64,000 bases of DNA, taken from NCBI GenBank assembly GCA_965230795.1, contig OZ246020.1:3906001-3970000 (forward strand), in the 5' to 3' direction. Source of the stretch: PZPK01 sp965230795. GTDB taxonomy: Bacteria > Pseudomonadota > Gammaproteobacteria > Pseudomonadales > Oleiphilaceae. The notes beneath the pieces are model-generated. The model was not told where the DNA came from. It did no database searches and saw only the letters and a program-made list of their open reading frames with translations. Positions 26,742 through 35,652 of the stretch are shown here, one piece after another. Position 1 is the first letter of the stretch. Every line of letters begins with the position of its first letter. A program made the translations under genes and the position numbers.

Positions 26742-28012
26742 AGCTCGATTCCAAAATGTCTGGCAACCCGCAGTGCGCTGTTGACTCCGTCCTCATGAAA
26801 GCCATTGAACCAATAGGCACCACAGTAGTGACTGCGACGATTACCGCTAATCTCATGATGTCGGGCCTGAGCTTGCATGCCATCCAGGGTAAACACCGGA
26901 TGAGCATAGCGGTAGCGGTCAATAATCTTTTCAGGATCAATCTCCTGAGAGCGGTTCAGGGTAACCAGAAAGGTCTTCGGCGCATCGAAGTTCTGCAACA
27001 TGTTCATATTGTAGGTCACCATGGCGCAGTCATTGGCTCGCTGGGGAATATGGTAGTTCCAGCTGGCCCAGGCAAGTTTGCGACGTGGCAACAGACGCTC
27101 ATCGGTATGCAACACAACATCATTCATTTGATAAGGCAAGGCACCCAGCACTTCGCTTTCCGCTTCACTAGGGTCCGCCAGCATTGCCAGCGCCTGATCA
27201 CTGTGACAAGCAAACACCACCTGATCAAACTCGAGTGTTGCCTGAGCCCCATCCTTCACAAGTTGCAGTTGAACCTTGTCATCGAAGCGTTCCACTTTTT
27301 GTATAGATGTACTGAGATGTATACGCTCGGCATAAGGCCGCGTCAACGGCTCGATGTATGCCTGGGACCCACCACTGATGACCCGCCACTGGGGACGATC
27401 ATCAACACTGAGCATGCCGTGATTGCGGAAGAAGCGCAGGAAAAACTCGAGTGGAAAATTCAACATAACATCCACAGACGCAGACCAGATGGCACCGCCC
27501 ATCGCCAGAATGTAAAAACGTCGGAAGGTGTCTGAATAACCATGGGCGTCCAGGTAATCACCGAGGTTCTGTTGTCGGTCAATGGTCCCTTGCTCTAAAC
27601 CGGTAACCGTTTCCCGGTTGAAGCGCAGGATCTCATAGACCATGCGCAGAAAACGGGGACGCAAGATGTTGACTCTCTGGGCAAACAGGCTGTTCAGGGA
27701 CGTGCCGTTGTATTCCAGATCAGTGTTTTCGCAACGCACGCTGAAGCTCATATCCGAGTCTTCACTGGCAACACCCAGCTGGTCCATCAACTTGATAAAA
27801 TTGGGGTAGGTCCAGTCATTAAATACAATAAAACCGGTGTTGACCGGGTAGTCCTTCCCATCCAGGTGCACCTTACGGGTATGCGTATGGCCTCCCAGAT
27901 AATCATTGGCTTCGAAGACTGTGACTTCGTGCTCCCTGCTCAACAGATATGCGCTGGTCAAACCAGCGATACCGGAGCCAATTACAGCGATACGTTGGGG
28001 AGATGCGGTCAT
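26738..28012 (-). CDS. FAD-dependent oxidoreductase (amine-oxidase-like)
   Basis: A 424-residue flavoprotein. The N-terminal dinucleotide-binding motif is RIAVIGSGIAGLTSAYLLS, then the E of VTVFEAND, followed by YPVNTGFIVFNDWTYPNF, a hallmark of the amine-oxidase-like group found beside cfa and DUF1365. Members in other bacteria are linked to fatty-acid desaturation or oxidation under singlet-oxygen stress. It starts 10 bases after the SDR gene and overlaps DUF1365 at its 3' end. The substrate is inferred to be a membrane acyl chain. Confidence 0.88.
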   Translation of the reverse strand: MTASPQRIAVIGSGIAGLTSAYLLSREHEVTVFEANDYLGGHTHTRKVHLDGKDYPVNTGFIVFNDWTYPNFIKLMDQLGVASEDSDMSFSVRCENTDLEYNGTSLNSLFAQRVNILRPRFLRMVYEILRFNRETVTGLEQGTIDRQQNLGDYLDAHGYSDTFRRFYILAMGGAIWSASVDVMLNFPLEFFLRFFRNHGMLSVDDRPQWRVISGGSQAYIEPLTRPYAERIHLSTSIQKVERFDDKVQLQLVKDGAQATLEFDQVVFACHSDQALAMLADPSEAESEVLGALPYQMNDVVLHTDERLLPRRKLAWASWNYHIPQRANDCAMVTYNMNMLQNFDAPKTFLVTLNRSQEIDPEKIIDRYRYAHPVFTLDGMQAQARHHEISGNRRSHYCGAYWFNGFHEDGVNSALRVARHFGIEL

Positions 28013-28022
28013 GTATCGTTCC

Positions 28023-28838
28023 TTATTGGTGATGCATCAGGGCTTGGCCGTGTTCCGCCAAGACCTCGGGGTGTCGGGAAGCCTTGGCCAACAAATGAAA
28101 TTTAAGCCGGTCAGGAAGTTTGGAAAACGCTTTCAACATCCAGGTAAAGCGTTTTGGAAATGCGATGTCAAAACGACTGGAAGCGAGTCCTGAAATAATG
28201 CGTTGCGCCGCCTGTCGCGATGTAATCAGGAAGGGCATTTCGAAATCGTTCTTGTCGGTGAGCGGTGTTTTGACAAATCCGGGACTGACGACTCGTACGT
28301 CGATGCCTTCATGTTGCAAATCTATTTTTAGACATTCAGTGAAATAACGCAGCGCTGCTTTCGACGCACCATAGACATGAGCTCGAGGCAGAGCCTGATA
28401 GCTTACGCTACTACTCATCACGACCAACTGTGGAGTGTTCAAGCTTGGTTTGGCCGCTTTCCTCAACAATGGCAAGCTGGCATTAATTACCTGCACTACA
28501 CCAAAAAAGTTGGTCTTCATGACCCGCTCAATGCTGTCCAGGTCCAGTGTCCAGCTATCAAGGTATTCGCAGGTGCCGGCGTTGATAATAATCCGCTCGG
28601 TGACAATGCCCTGCTCCGCGATCTGCGTTACAGCCTGCGTTACCTGATCCACGTCGGTGATATCCAGCACTATCGCCTGCATATTGTCGGGATCGTGCTC
28701 ACAAAGCTCATTTAATGCCTGCTCCGAGCGCGCACTGCAAATGACGTATTCGCCTTTTTCAGCCAGCTCCAGAGCCAGGGCTTCACCGATCCCGCTGCTG
28801 GCACCAATAATCCAGTTTGCCGTCTTCAGCTGTTGCAT
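28023..28838 (-). CDS. Short-chain dehydrogenase/reductase
   Basis: A 271-residue classical SDR. The N-terminal cofactor motif is NWIIGASSGIGEALALELAE, the active-site Ser lies in VMSSSVSYQAL, and the Tyr-Lys pair is in YGASKAAL. The protein has a hydrophobic, basic C-terminal tail that could associate with membranes. It lies 9 bases after the NTF2-like gene. SDR genes are regular members of these photolyase/cfa operons. The substrate is unknown. Confidence 0.88.
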   Translation of the reverse strand: MQQLKTANWIIGASSGIGEALALELAEKGEYVICSARSEQALNELCEHDPDNMQAIVLDITDVDQVTQAVTQIAEQGIVTERIIINAGTCEYLDSWTLDLDSIERVMKTNFFGVVQVINASLPLLRKAAKPSLNTPQLVVMSSSVSYQALPRAHVYGASKAALRYFTECLKIDLQHEGIDVRVVSPGFVKTPLTDKNDFEMPFLITSRQAAQRIISGLASSRFDIAFPKRFTWMLKAFSKLPDRLKFHLLAKASRHPEVLAEHGQALMHHQ

Positions 28839-28847
28839 TCCGACCTC

Positions 28848-29360
28848 CTAGTTCATACGCTTTTTAATCTGTTGAATCAGGCCACCGAGCAACGGTAGAT
28901 GTTCATAGAGCAAGGCCCCACCATCAAAATAATCCCGGTGGTATATCACCTGATCATCAAAACGAATGTGCGATGCGCCCTCGACTTCTATCGGGCGCCC
29001 TCGTCTGATACGCGAATGAGAAAAGGTCATGGTCCAGGTCAACATCCCCTGCTTGTGGTCGCACCACTCGTCGTGAAACACAAACTGGATATGCTTGACG
29101 TTTTCATACAGATTTCTGCAATAGTCCTTAAAGGCCTGACGTCCTTCAATGCGATGAAAGCTGTCTTCAAACACAAGAGCGGGCCCGTAGAGTTGCTCCA
29201 GAGCACCATTTTCAATCGTGTCTATGTTCAGAGACTGAAAAAAGGCTTTAAAACGTTGCAGCTGTATCTGGCCACGCTTTGCTTCTGCATCCAGCTCCGT
29301 AATATTTGAGACTCTTTGAGCGGATCCTGATTGGCGGTTTTGCCCTGCGTTCGGCTTCAT
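28848..29360 (-). CDS. NTF2-like (SnoaL-type) protein
   Basis: A 170-residue protein of the nuclear transport factor 2-like superfamily. It has YGPALVFEDSFHRIEGRQAF and VFHDEWCDHKQGMLTWTMTF, a cone-shaped alpha+beta fold used for small hydrophobic ligands or as accessory subunits. It lies between the acyl desaturase and SDR genes with short spacing. A role as an isomerase or binding partner in lipid modification is possible but not shown by sequence. The C-terminus is basic. Confidence 0.8.
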   Translation of the reverse strand: MKPNAGQNRQSGSAQRVSNITELDAEAKRGQIQLQRFKAFFQSLNIDTIENGALEQLYGPALVFEDSFHRIEGRQAFKDYCRNLYENVKHIQFVFHDEWCDHKQGMLTWTMTFSHSRIRRGRPIEVEGASHIRFDDQVIYHRDYFDGGALLYEHLPLLGGLIQQIKKRMN

Positions 29361-29382
29361 TGTGCTTCCTCCCGAACTGTTT

Positions 29383-30369
29383 CTAAACGCGTTGGCGGGC
29401 TTGTCTACCCTCAGCTTTAATACGTGAGGGAACCGGGTTCAGATCATGAACAATCCCCAGCCAGTTCAAACACTTGAGCAGCAAATAGGAGATATCCAGC
29501 TCCCACCAGTAAAAGCCCTGACGCGCCGAGACCGCAAAACGATGATGATTGTTGTGCCAGCCTTCACCCAGGGTCAGCAAGGCTAGCCAGAAATTGTTGC
29601 GACTGTCGTCTTTGGTGTTGAAACGCCGACTGCCCCAGACATGCCCAAGCGAGTTGATGGTAAAGGTCGCGTGAAACAAGGCCACAGTAGAGATAACAAA
29701 GCCCCAGACCAGCATTTGCAGACCGGTCACCCCGGTTTCCGGCCAGGTCGAGCCAATCCATACACCGAGGCCATACATGGAGGCTGCACACAGCACCGGC
29801 ACCAGGCTATCGAAACGGTTCAAAAAACGCAGCTCGGGATACCTGGCCAGATCCTTGATCACCGAGTAGTCGGTGCGAAACCCCGCATCACTCATGAACC
29901 AGCCCACATGACTCCACCAGAACCCGTTTACCACAGGGGAATGCAGATCTTCTTCATCATCGGAATGTTTGTGATGTTTACGGTGATGGGACGCCCACCA
30001 CAGGGGACCGCGTTGCGCGGCTGAATTCCCGAGAATCGCGAATACAAACTGCCAGACACGGTTGGCTTTGAAGCTACGGTGAGAAAAATAGCGATGATAG
30101 AACGCGGTAATCGCAAACATGCGCAGCCAGAACATGGCCAGACATACGGCTACAGCGACAGGACTCCAACCGGTAATGAGCACGCCGAGACAGGCCAGAT
30201 GCAAGCCGATAAATGGCAGGCAACGCAACCAGTTTATTTTCCGGGCTTTCCCCGCCTCAATGCTCTCCGACTGTGCTTCGGCGTCGAACCAAAGCACGAC
30301 CGACTGCCAGAAACGCTGCATGCGTGTTGGCGCCGGAGTTGCGGTAAATGAATCTGATTCAGCCTGCAT
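29383..30369 (-). CDS. Acyl-CoA/acyl-lipid delta-9-type desaturase
   Basis: A 328-residue membrane di-iron desaturase. The three histidine boxes are HRYFSHRSF, HHRKHHKHSDD and GWHNNHHRF, and four hydrophobic helices hold the catalytic centre. It introduces a cis double bond into saturated acyl chains using O2. The ATG at 30369 has AGGAAG upstream and is preferred to an ORF start 14 codons earlier. It lies in the putative singlet-oxygen operon. Unsaturated chains are the targets of singlet oxygen and the substrates of Cfa-type enzymes, so placing it here is notable. Confidence 0.92.
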   Translation of the reverse strand: MQAESDSFTATPAPTRMQRFWQSVVLWFDAEAQSESIEAGKARKINWLRCLPFIGLHLACLGVLITGWSPVAVAVCLAMFWLRMFAITAFYHRYFSHRSFKANRVWQFVFAILGNSAAQRGPLWWASHHRKHHKHSDDEEDLHSPVVNGFWWSHVGWFMSDAGFRTDYSVIKDLARYPELRFLNRFDSLVPVLCAASMYGLGVWIGSTWPETGVTGLQMLVWGFVISTVALFHATFTINSLGHVWGSRRFNTKDDSRNNFWLALLTLGEGWHNNHHRFAVSARQGFYWWELDISYLLLKCLNWLGIVHDLNPVPSRIKAEGRQARQRV

Positions 30370-30420
30370 AAGCCTTCCTGTTCTGCTTTGTTTCAGTCTG
30401 CGCCTGACCAAATCTTGTGC

Positions 30421-31821
30421 CTAAAGGGCTTTAAACCACGCTTTGGTATCGGCAACAGCCTGCTTGTGATCAATAATGGGAGCGGGGTAATTGAGTTCCT
30501 CTGCCTGCTCCACGGTCGGCATGTGAATGGATTTGTTTTCCAGACTTGCCAGCTCATGTACGTACTTACGTATGAATTTACCATCTGGATCGAATCGCTC
30601 GGATTGCCTCACCGGATTGAAGATCCGAAAATATGGGACTGCGTCCACACCAGTGGAAGCACTCCATTGCCAGCCACCATTGTTCGATGCCAGGTCCCCA
30701 TCAACCAACATCTGCATAAAGTAGCGTTCTCCCCAGCGCCAGTCTATGAACAAGTGTTTGGTCAGGAACATGGCGCAGACCATACGCAAGCGATTGTGCA
30801 TCCAGGCTCGCTGTTTGAGCTGACGCATCGCCGCATCCACCAGAGGATAGCCGGTCCGTCCCTGTTTCCAGCGCTCAAACATGTACTCGTCATGGCGCCA
30901 CGGAAGACGCTCGGTCTCCGCTTTAAATGCCTGGTAGCGACATAATTTGGGGAATGCGTAGAGAAGATGACGATAAAAGTCCCGCCAGATCAATTCACTG
31001 ATCCAGGTATCGACGCCGCGCTTGCCGCCGTCCAGTAAGCCTTCATTCGCGCTCAGAGCCGTATTCAGGCATTGGGTTGTTGTCAGCGCGCCAACTGCCA
31101 GGTAAGGCGACAGTTCACTGGTGGCATCCAGCGCAGGAAAATCGCGTTCCGCCTTATACTGATGAACGCGCTTGTTGATAAATGCCTGCAAGCGATCCTG
31201 AGCCAATACTTCCCCGGCAGGCCATGACTCGTCCCATTCAGTGCAAATATCCAGTTCATCCAGGCATTTCAGATCGGAGTCGAGTTCGAGCTTCTTTTGC
31301 TTTTCCGGACGCTTGTAGACTGCACGCGTCTGCTCCCAAAAATTCTTGATGTAGGCGCGCTTGAATGCCGAAAAGACCTTGTACATGTCGCCATGCTGAT
31401 TCAGTACAGACCCTGGCTTCAAGGCACACTGATCATGAAATGCCCGGCAAGTGACCTGCTCCGCATTGAGCGCTTCCACAACGGCTTGGGCGCATCGCCG
31501 TTCGTTTAATTCGTACTCATGGTTGAAATACAGCTGGCTGGTGTTCAAGCGTCTGGCGGTTTCCACAAGATGGTGGGGAATGTCCTTATAACGCGGACAA
31601 GACAAAACCAGCATAGGAACGTTCAGCGTTTCCAGCTGCTGCTGCAAATCCCTGAGCTGCCTGACAATCAAAGAACGTTTTGCCGGCGACAGATCATGTT
31701 CATCCCATTGATCGACCGATAGACAGTAGACAGCAATGCAGGGCCCATCTGCCATTGCTGCGGACAACGCAGGGTTATCGCAGATTCGCAAATCATTGCG
31801 AAACCAAACCAGTGACTTCAT
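30421..31821 (-). CDS. phrB: Deoxyribodipyrimidine photolyase
   Basis: A 466-residue photolyase of class I type that uses blue light and FADH- to split cyclobutane pyrimidine dimers. The N-terminal antenna domain starts MKSLVWFRNDLRICDNPALS. The FAD-binding C-terminal region includes ELIWRDFYRHLLY, TGYPLVDAAMRQL, MHNRLRMVCAMFLTKHL and DGDLASNNGGWQWSASTG. The ATG follows GAGGGTCAG. It is the second gene of the leftward operon, 55 bases after the renalase-like gene. That places DNA repair under the same putative control as the lipid genes. Confidence 0.96.
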   Translation of the reverse strand: MKSLVWFRNDLRICDNPALSAAMADGPCIAVYCLSVDQWDEHDLSPAKRSLIVRQLRDLQQQLETLNVPMLVLSCPRYKDIPHHLVETARRLNTSQLYFNHEYELNERRCAQAVVEALNAEQVTCRAFHDQCALKPGSVLNQHGDMYKVFSAFKRAYIKNFWEQTRAVYKRPEKQKKLELDSDLKCLDELDICTEWDESWPAGEVLAQDRLQAFINKRVHQYKAERDFPALDATSELSPYLAVGALTTTQCLNTALSANEGLLDGGKRGVDTWISELIWRDFYRHLLYAFPKLCRYQAFKAETERLPWRHDEYMFERWKQGRTGYPLVDAAMRQLKQRAWMHNRLRMVCAMFLTKHLFIDWRWGERYFMQMLVDGDLASNNGGWQWSASTGVDAVPYFRIFNPVRQSERFDPDGKFIRKYVHELASLENKSIHMPTVEQAEELNYPAPIIDHKQAVADTKAWFKAL

Positions 31822-31876
31822 CTGACCCTCACCGAATTGGTTTGCATGGCATCAATATCCATTGGTACCAGGCCGT

Positions 31877-32899
31877 TCACGCCGTCTCCTCCCGCAGCAC
31901 CCACTCTGCTTTGTGCAGTGCATCGGCCAAGCGACGACCGCTCATCCAGGCACTCTCTACGCCTGTTTCGCGCCCATTTGCCAACATGTAGTCGCCGCAG
32001 ATGCCAATACCATCGTCACTGAGCAGGTATCCTTTAGGGCTATTCGCACTTGCGCTGGTATACGAGTAGAGCCAGCGATGGACATAAGATTCAATGACCT
32101 CAGGACGGAATCCCAAGCAACGCTCCAGTTCATCCTCTACCGCAGCCAGAATCTGGCTGGGCGGCCATTGCGTTCTTGAAACTGTCCAGGATGCCGAACA
32201 TTGCAAAGTCAGCACCTCTCTTTCCGGAACCCGCCCCTTGTGTCGTTTTCTGCTCTCAAAGGACAGCGTTTCGATCACATCGCCGTGGGACAAACGCTCA
32301 TGCCAGGTGCCGGGTTCGACTGTGTCTGAATCGATAAGCAGAGCCACCACCCACTGCGGTTCAATGACTGCGTTATCCAAGGCCTCAACGAGGGCGTGAT
32401 TGACCGGCAACAAGACCTTTGTCTGTTCAACCGGAGCTGAAATCACCACAGAGCGTGCGGCAAATGTTTGCGTTCCTTGTGTCGCATGTTCCGCATGCAG
32501 CAACCAGTAGTCTTGCCGCCGCTCTAGTGACTGAACCCGGGTCTGAAAGAAGACGGGCAACTCTCCGAGCAAGCCTCGGGTCAGGGCTGAACTTCGAGGC
32601 TGCCCCGTCCATCTCGTCCCACCCTGTTCATCGGAAAGCGCCAGCACCAGTTCGTGTTCACGCCATTTTTCGAGCTCAGCGAGAAAGTCCTGGCTGTTTG
32701 CCCTGAATGTCGCACAACCCAAGTCAAAACCGAGGTCCGGTCCATCCTTTATTTTTAGCCTCTTCGATGCCAGTCGCCCACCACTTCCGCGGGCTTTTTC
32801 TATCACAGCGACACTTTTTCCGCTCTGGCTTAACTGTCTCGCTGCCGTAACACCGGAGATACCTGCACCGATTACAATTACATCAAGTATTTCAATCAC
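31877..32899 (-). CDS. FAD/NAD(P)-binding oxidoreductase (renalase-like, COG3380 type)
   Basis: About 340 residues from a GTG at 32899, with AGGTG six bases upstream. This start places the FAD-binding motif DVIVIGAGISGVTAARQLSQ at the very N-terminus, as in the family. An ORF continues 17 codons further upstream. A second motif, GICGDYMLANGRETG, binds the flavin near the C-terminus. Such proteins accompany photolyase in ChrR-type and LitR-type light-stress regulons. It is the first gene of the eleven-gene operon and diverges from the sigma-factor gene. The reaction is unknown. Confidence 0.85.
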   Translation of the reverse strand: MIEILDVIVIGAGISGVTAARQLSQSGKSVAVIEKARGSGGRLASKRLKIKDGPDLGFDLGCATFRANSQDFLAELEKWREHELVLALSDEQGGTRWTGQPRSSALTRGLLGELPVFFQTRVQSLERRQDYWLLHAEHATQGTQTFAARSVVISAPVEQTKVLLPVNHALVEALDNAVIEPQWVVALLIDSDTVEPGTWHERLSHGDVIETLSFESRKRHKGRVPEREVLTLQCSASWTVSRTQWPPSQILAAVEDELERCLGFRPEVIESYVHRWLYSYTSASANSPKGYLLSDDGIGICGDYMLANGRETGVESAWMSGRRLADALHKAEWVLREETA

Positions 32900-32935
32900 A
32901 TCACACCTGCGGGAACTTTTGGACTTGGCAGAGTT

Positions 32936-32965
32936 TGGGTACGCGCTCAAAGCGTTTTCGGATCA
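32936..32965 (-). promoter_or_regulatory. Candidate ECF (ChrR-type sigma) promoter for the stress operon
   Basis: On the minus strand TGATCC (32965-32960) resembles the -35 element of RpoE-ChrR promoters. An AT-poor but TAC-containing -10 region follows about 15-18 bases further (CGTACCC, 32944-32938), and the gene start is about 37 bases downstream. The -10 match is weak, and the exact consensus for this sigma is recalled only in part, so this is tentative. The rest of the 32900-33074 divergent region shows no firm second promoter for the sigma gene. Confidence 0.35.
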
Positions 32966-33074
32966 ACTCAATTCGAGCGTCACTCCACTCGTGTCAGCCC
33001 TTTACGTCGAGCCATCTATACATTACATTCAAAGTCTGACACACAGCACTTGTGCCAACACAAGGAAAAATCCA

Positions 33075-33674
33075 TTGAGCTCGAACACGTCCACCGAGCA
33101 GCGTCGCGCGCTGGATCAATTCATTCTTGCGATCGCCAAAAACCAGGACAAAGACGCTTTCTCTGAACTGTTCAATGCGACCGCTTCGCGCATCAAGGCC
33201 TTTGCCATGCAATGCGGCGCCAACCCCACGGAAGCCGAGGAGCTGCTCCAGGAATGCATGCTCACGGTGTGGCGCAAGGCACATACCTTCAACCCCAAAT
33301 CCGGCTCGGCGATCACCTGGATGTACACCATCGTACGGAACCGGCGCATCGATATGGCGCGAAAGGGCCGGTTCGAGACAGTTCAGTCTGATGACCTCTG
33401 GCCAGAAGAGACCGGGGAAGAGCTGGAAAAAGACGTTTCCAGTGATCTGGAAGGACAGGCTGTGCGTATGATGATGGAGACATTGCCAGAGGAGCAACGT
33501 CAAATAGTTTTTAAGGTGTATTTTGAGGGCAAATCCCACAGCGAAATCGCCAATGACCTGGACCTTCCCCTGGGAACGATCAAGTCCAGGCTGCGATTGG
33601 CGATGAAGAAACTGGATACCCTCGCGAAAGAGCAAATGACATGGCTAATTATCATCCTAATGATGAACTTTTGA
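33075..33674 (+). CDS. rpoE: ECF sigma factor of the RpoE-ChrR (ECF11) type
   Basis: A 199-residue two-domain sigma factor. Region 2 includes AEELLQECMLTVWRKAHTF and SAITWMYTIVRNRRIDMARK. Region 4 includes LPEEQRQIVFKVYFEGKSHS and LGTIKSRLRLAMKKL. The TTG at 33075 has AAGGAAA seven bases upstream. The longer ORF upstream has no sigma homology. The stop lies 34 bases inside the ChrR gene, so sigma and anti-sigma are translationally coupled. In Rhodobacter this pair responds to singlet oxygen. The divergent photolyase/cfa operon fits the same regulon here. Confidence 0.9.
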   Translation: MSSNTSTEQRRALDQFILAIAKNQDKDAFSELFNATASRIKAFAMQCGANPTEAEELLQECMLTVWRKAHTFNPKSGSAITWMYTIVRNRRIDMARKGRFETVQSDDLWPEETGEELEKDVSSDLEGQAVRMMMETLPEEQRQIVFKVYFEGKSHSEIANDLDLPLGTIKSRLRLAMKKLDTLAKEQMTWLIIILMMNF

Positions 33675-34285
33675 TGCAGTTTTCGGCCGGACAGTTGCCC
33701 AATGCCCTGGGCATCATGATCGCGTGCCACTTGCAGTACTGCCCCACGTGCCGACATAAAATCAAACTCTATGAGGAACTCGGCGGTGAGATTCTGGCCT
33801 TGACTCAACCCGTGAGCGTGGCCGAAGACAGCTTTCAGAAAATTCTCGGACGCCTGAATGAACCAGAAATTCCGCGTCCTGTGCAAACGGATTTCGGAGC
33901 AACGGTGAACGTACCACGTCCATTGCGACGTTTTGTTCCCGATGCATACGACCAACTGACCTGGTCAGGCATGACGAAGAGTATTCGCGAATATGCGATT
34001 CGCATTGATGATCCGGTTTACTCGGCCAAGCTGTATCGGATTGCCGCTGGCAAGGAACTCCCTGAGCACACGCACCGGGGTAACGAATACACCCTGGTCA
34101 TGGAAGGCAGCTTTTCGGATAAAGCCGGAGACTACAAGCCAGGTGACTTTGTGTTGGCCGATACGCACACCGTTCACCAACCACGCGCCTCCATGGAACG
34201 TGACTGTATCTGTTTTGCCGTCCAGGATGCGCCGCTGAAAATGACCGGTTTCTTCGGTCGCATGCTGAATCCTTTCTTGCGCTAG
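33641..34285 (+). CDS. chrR: ChrR-family zinc anti-sigma factor with cupin domain
   Basis: A 214-residue anti-sigma factor. The N-terminal zinc-binding domain has His5, His30, Cys34 and Cys37 (H-LQY-CPTC), matching the H/HxxxCxxC pattern of ChrR with one residue offset. The C-terminal cupin has a metal site in PEHTHRGNEYTLVMEGSF and a later THTVHQP. The zinc domain holds the sigma factor inactive. The cupin is needed for release when singlet oxygen appears. It overlaps the sigma gene by 34 bases. Confidence 0.92.
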   Translation: MANYHPNDELLMQFSAGQLPNALGIMIACHLQYCPTCRHKIKLYEELGGEILALTQPVSVAEDSFQKILGRLNEPEIPRPVQTDFGATVNVPRPLRRFVPDAYDQLTWSGMTKSIREYAIRIDDPVYSAKLYRIAAGKELPEHTHRGNEYTLVMEGSFSDKAGDYKPGDFVLADTHTVHQPRASMERDCICFAVQDAPLKMTGFFGRMLNPFLR

Positions 34286-34306
34286 ACAACTCTCTGGCAC
34301 TTTATG

Positions 34307-34346
34307 AAAAAGGATCGGGCCGCTACAGCGACCCGATCCTTTTTTG
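34307..34346. terminator. Bidirectional terminator between chrR and porin
   Basis: AGGATCGGG (34311-34319) pairs with CCCGATCCT (34332-34340) around a 12-base loop. It is flanked by A on the left and a T run on the right. It serves the convergent chrR and porin genes. Confidence 0.88.
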
Positions 34347-34375
34347 TTTTTGCTTTCAGGCTGATGGGCTTACCT

Positions 34376-35590
34376 TCAGAACTTGGCGCCGACCCAAACC
34401 CACAATTTGTCCGTATCGACTTTACCCGCTGCATCATCACCCGCTGAGTACGCTGCGTACTTGACACCTGCTGAGTAGTTTTTGCCAAAGGGTCTTGCGT
34501 ACAACACATCGACTTCCGATCCCAAATCGTCAATACCAGTATCCGCTTCGTCATCGGAACTGAAGTCGTGATAGGCCAACGCCCACTTGCCTCCAGCCAC
34601 TTTTCCACTCAGGGTCAGGCTCATATCGTTTAGACCAACAGCGGGTGTGCCAAGAAACTGATCGGCCCAACCATTGAATTTATGCAGGGTCGCCAGGGGC
34701 GTTGAGAAGCCGTAATCCCCGTTATCGGAGCCCAGGTTTTCATATGCCAGTTTGACGGTGAGTAACTCAAAACCCAATCCTGCTTCCAGCATCATATAGT
34801 CTGCATCAAACTCAGTATCCGCCGCTTCAGAAGTCTGCGTCGCATATTCTGCGGCATAGAGCACCTTGAGTGACTCCAGCTCGCTACTGCCACTAAAACG
34901 CAGACCATAGGTATCCAGTGCGTTATCGACTGCCAGATCCTCTCGCTCCAACAGATAGGCGTAAGCACTCAACTTACCAAAATCAGTGCCAAACCCTACA
35001 TTAAATAAATGATCCTTGGATTCCTGATCGGCCGCTTCCGCCAGAATCTTGTTGCGCTCGCCGATATAGGCATAGTCGAGAGTCAGATTATCCATCGGCG
35101 TGTATTTGAGACTCAGGGCATCAAAAGTCTGCCGATCCTGACGCCAGCCCACGTGGCCGACAAAACGGTGATTATCATAGGTGATGACCTGACTACCTAC
35201 TTTGGCAGTCAGTTCGCCTACTTTGTATTGCAGGTAGGCCTGATCCAATTCGGTAGCTTCCGGGTCCGCTATGATGGAGTACTCGGTTTTTCCATTTTGG
35301 GTACTGTTGTAATCACTGATACCCGCTTTGCGACTGTCTTCAAACTCTATTGTTGCTGACAGCCCTTTATATTCCTCGGTGTTATAGCCTAGTCGAGTGC
35401 GAACGGTCAGAGCGCTGGCGTCGTCGAGATCGTTATCCTGCTCGACACTCTCGTAACGCAAACGGATGTCTCCATATGCCTTTCCCTGTGTCAGGGCTTC
35501 AGTAATGCTATCCACTGAAGCGTGGGTGAGCGAGCTGCATGCCAATGCTGAGATAGTGGCAGCCAATAGCTGTTTTGAAAGATGTTTCAT
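34376..35590 (-). CDS. Outer-membrane porin, probable nitrate-regulated
   Basis: A 404-residue outer-membrane beta-barrel protein. A signal peptide (cleavage near SLTHASVD) is followed by alternating amphipathic strands such as GDIRLRYESVEQ and a C-terminal strand ending in Phe (LWVWVGAKF), the outer-membrane assembly signal. No specific porin family could be fixed. An alginate- or OprD-like outer-membrane channel is possible. Its leader contains two ANTAR-type hexaloop hairpins and terminators, as does the nrtA leader. It is therefore likely induced by nitrate or nitrite and serves nitrate entry across the outer membrane. Confidence 0.8.
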   Translation of the reverse strand: MKHLSKQLLAATISALACSSLTHASVDSITEALTQGKAYGDIRLRYESVEQDNDLDDASALTVRTRLGYNTEEYKGLSATIEFEDSRKAGISDYNSTQNGKTEYSIIADPEATELDQAYLQYKVGELTAKVGSQVITYDNHRFVGHVGWRQDRQTFDALSLKYTPMDNLTLDYAYIGERNKILAEAADQESKDHLFNVGFGTDFGKLSAYAYLLEREDLAVDNALDTYGLRFSGSSELESLKVLYAAEYATQTSEAADTEFDADYMMLEAGLGFELLTVKLAYENLGSDNGDYGFSTPLATLHKFNGWADQFLGTPAVGLNDMSLTLSGKVAGGKWALAYHDFSSDDEADTGIDDLGSEVDVLYARPFGKNYSAGVKYAAYSAGDDAAGKVDTDKLWVWVGAKF

Positions 35591-35618
35591 AGTCGTTTCC
35601 TCGCGTTATCTAAAAAGT

Positions 35619-35652
35619 ATGCCTGTTAGTTTATTCGTTATTTAACAGGCAT
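35619..35652 (-). terminator. Second hairpin in the porin leader
   Basis: ATGCCTGTTA (35619-35628) pairs perfectly with TAACAGGCAT (35643-35652) around a 14-base loop. On the minus strand it is followed by ACTTTTTA, a modest U tract. It lies between the ANTAR terminator and the porin start, so it could be a second stop signal or a transcript-stabilising stem. Confidence 0.5.

Noticed and set aside
32912..32918. GGAACTT resembling an E. coli sigma-E -35 upstream of rpoE
   Set aside because: No matching -10 at the correct distance, and the sigma belongs to a different ECF group.
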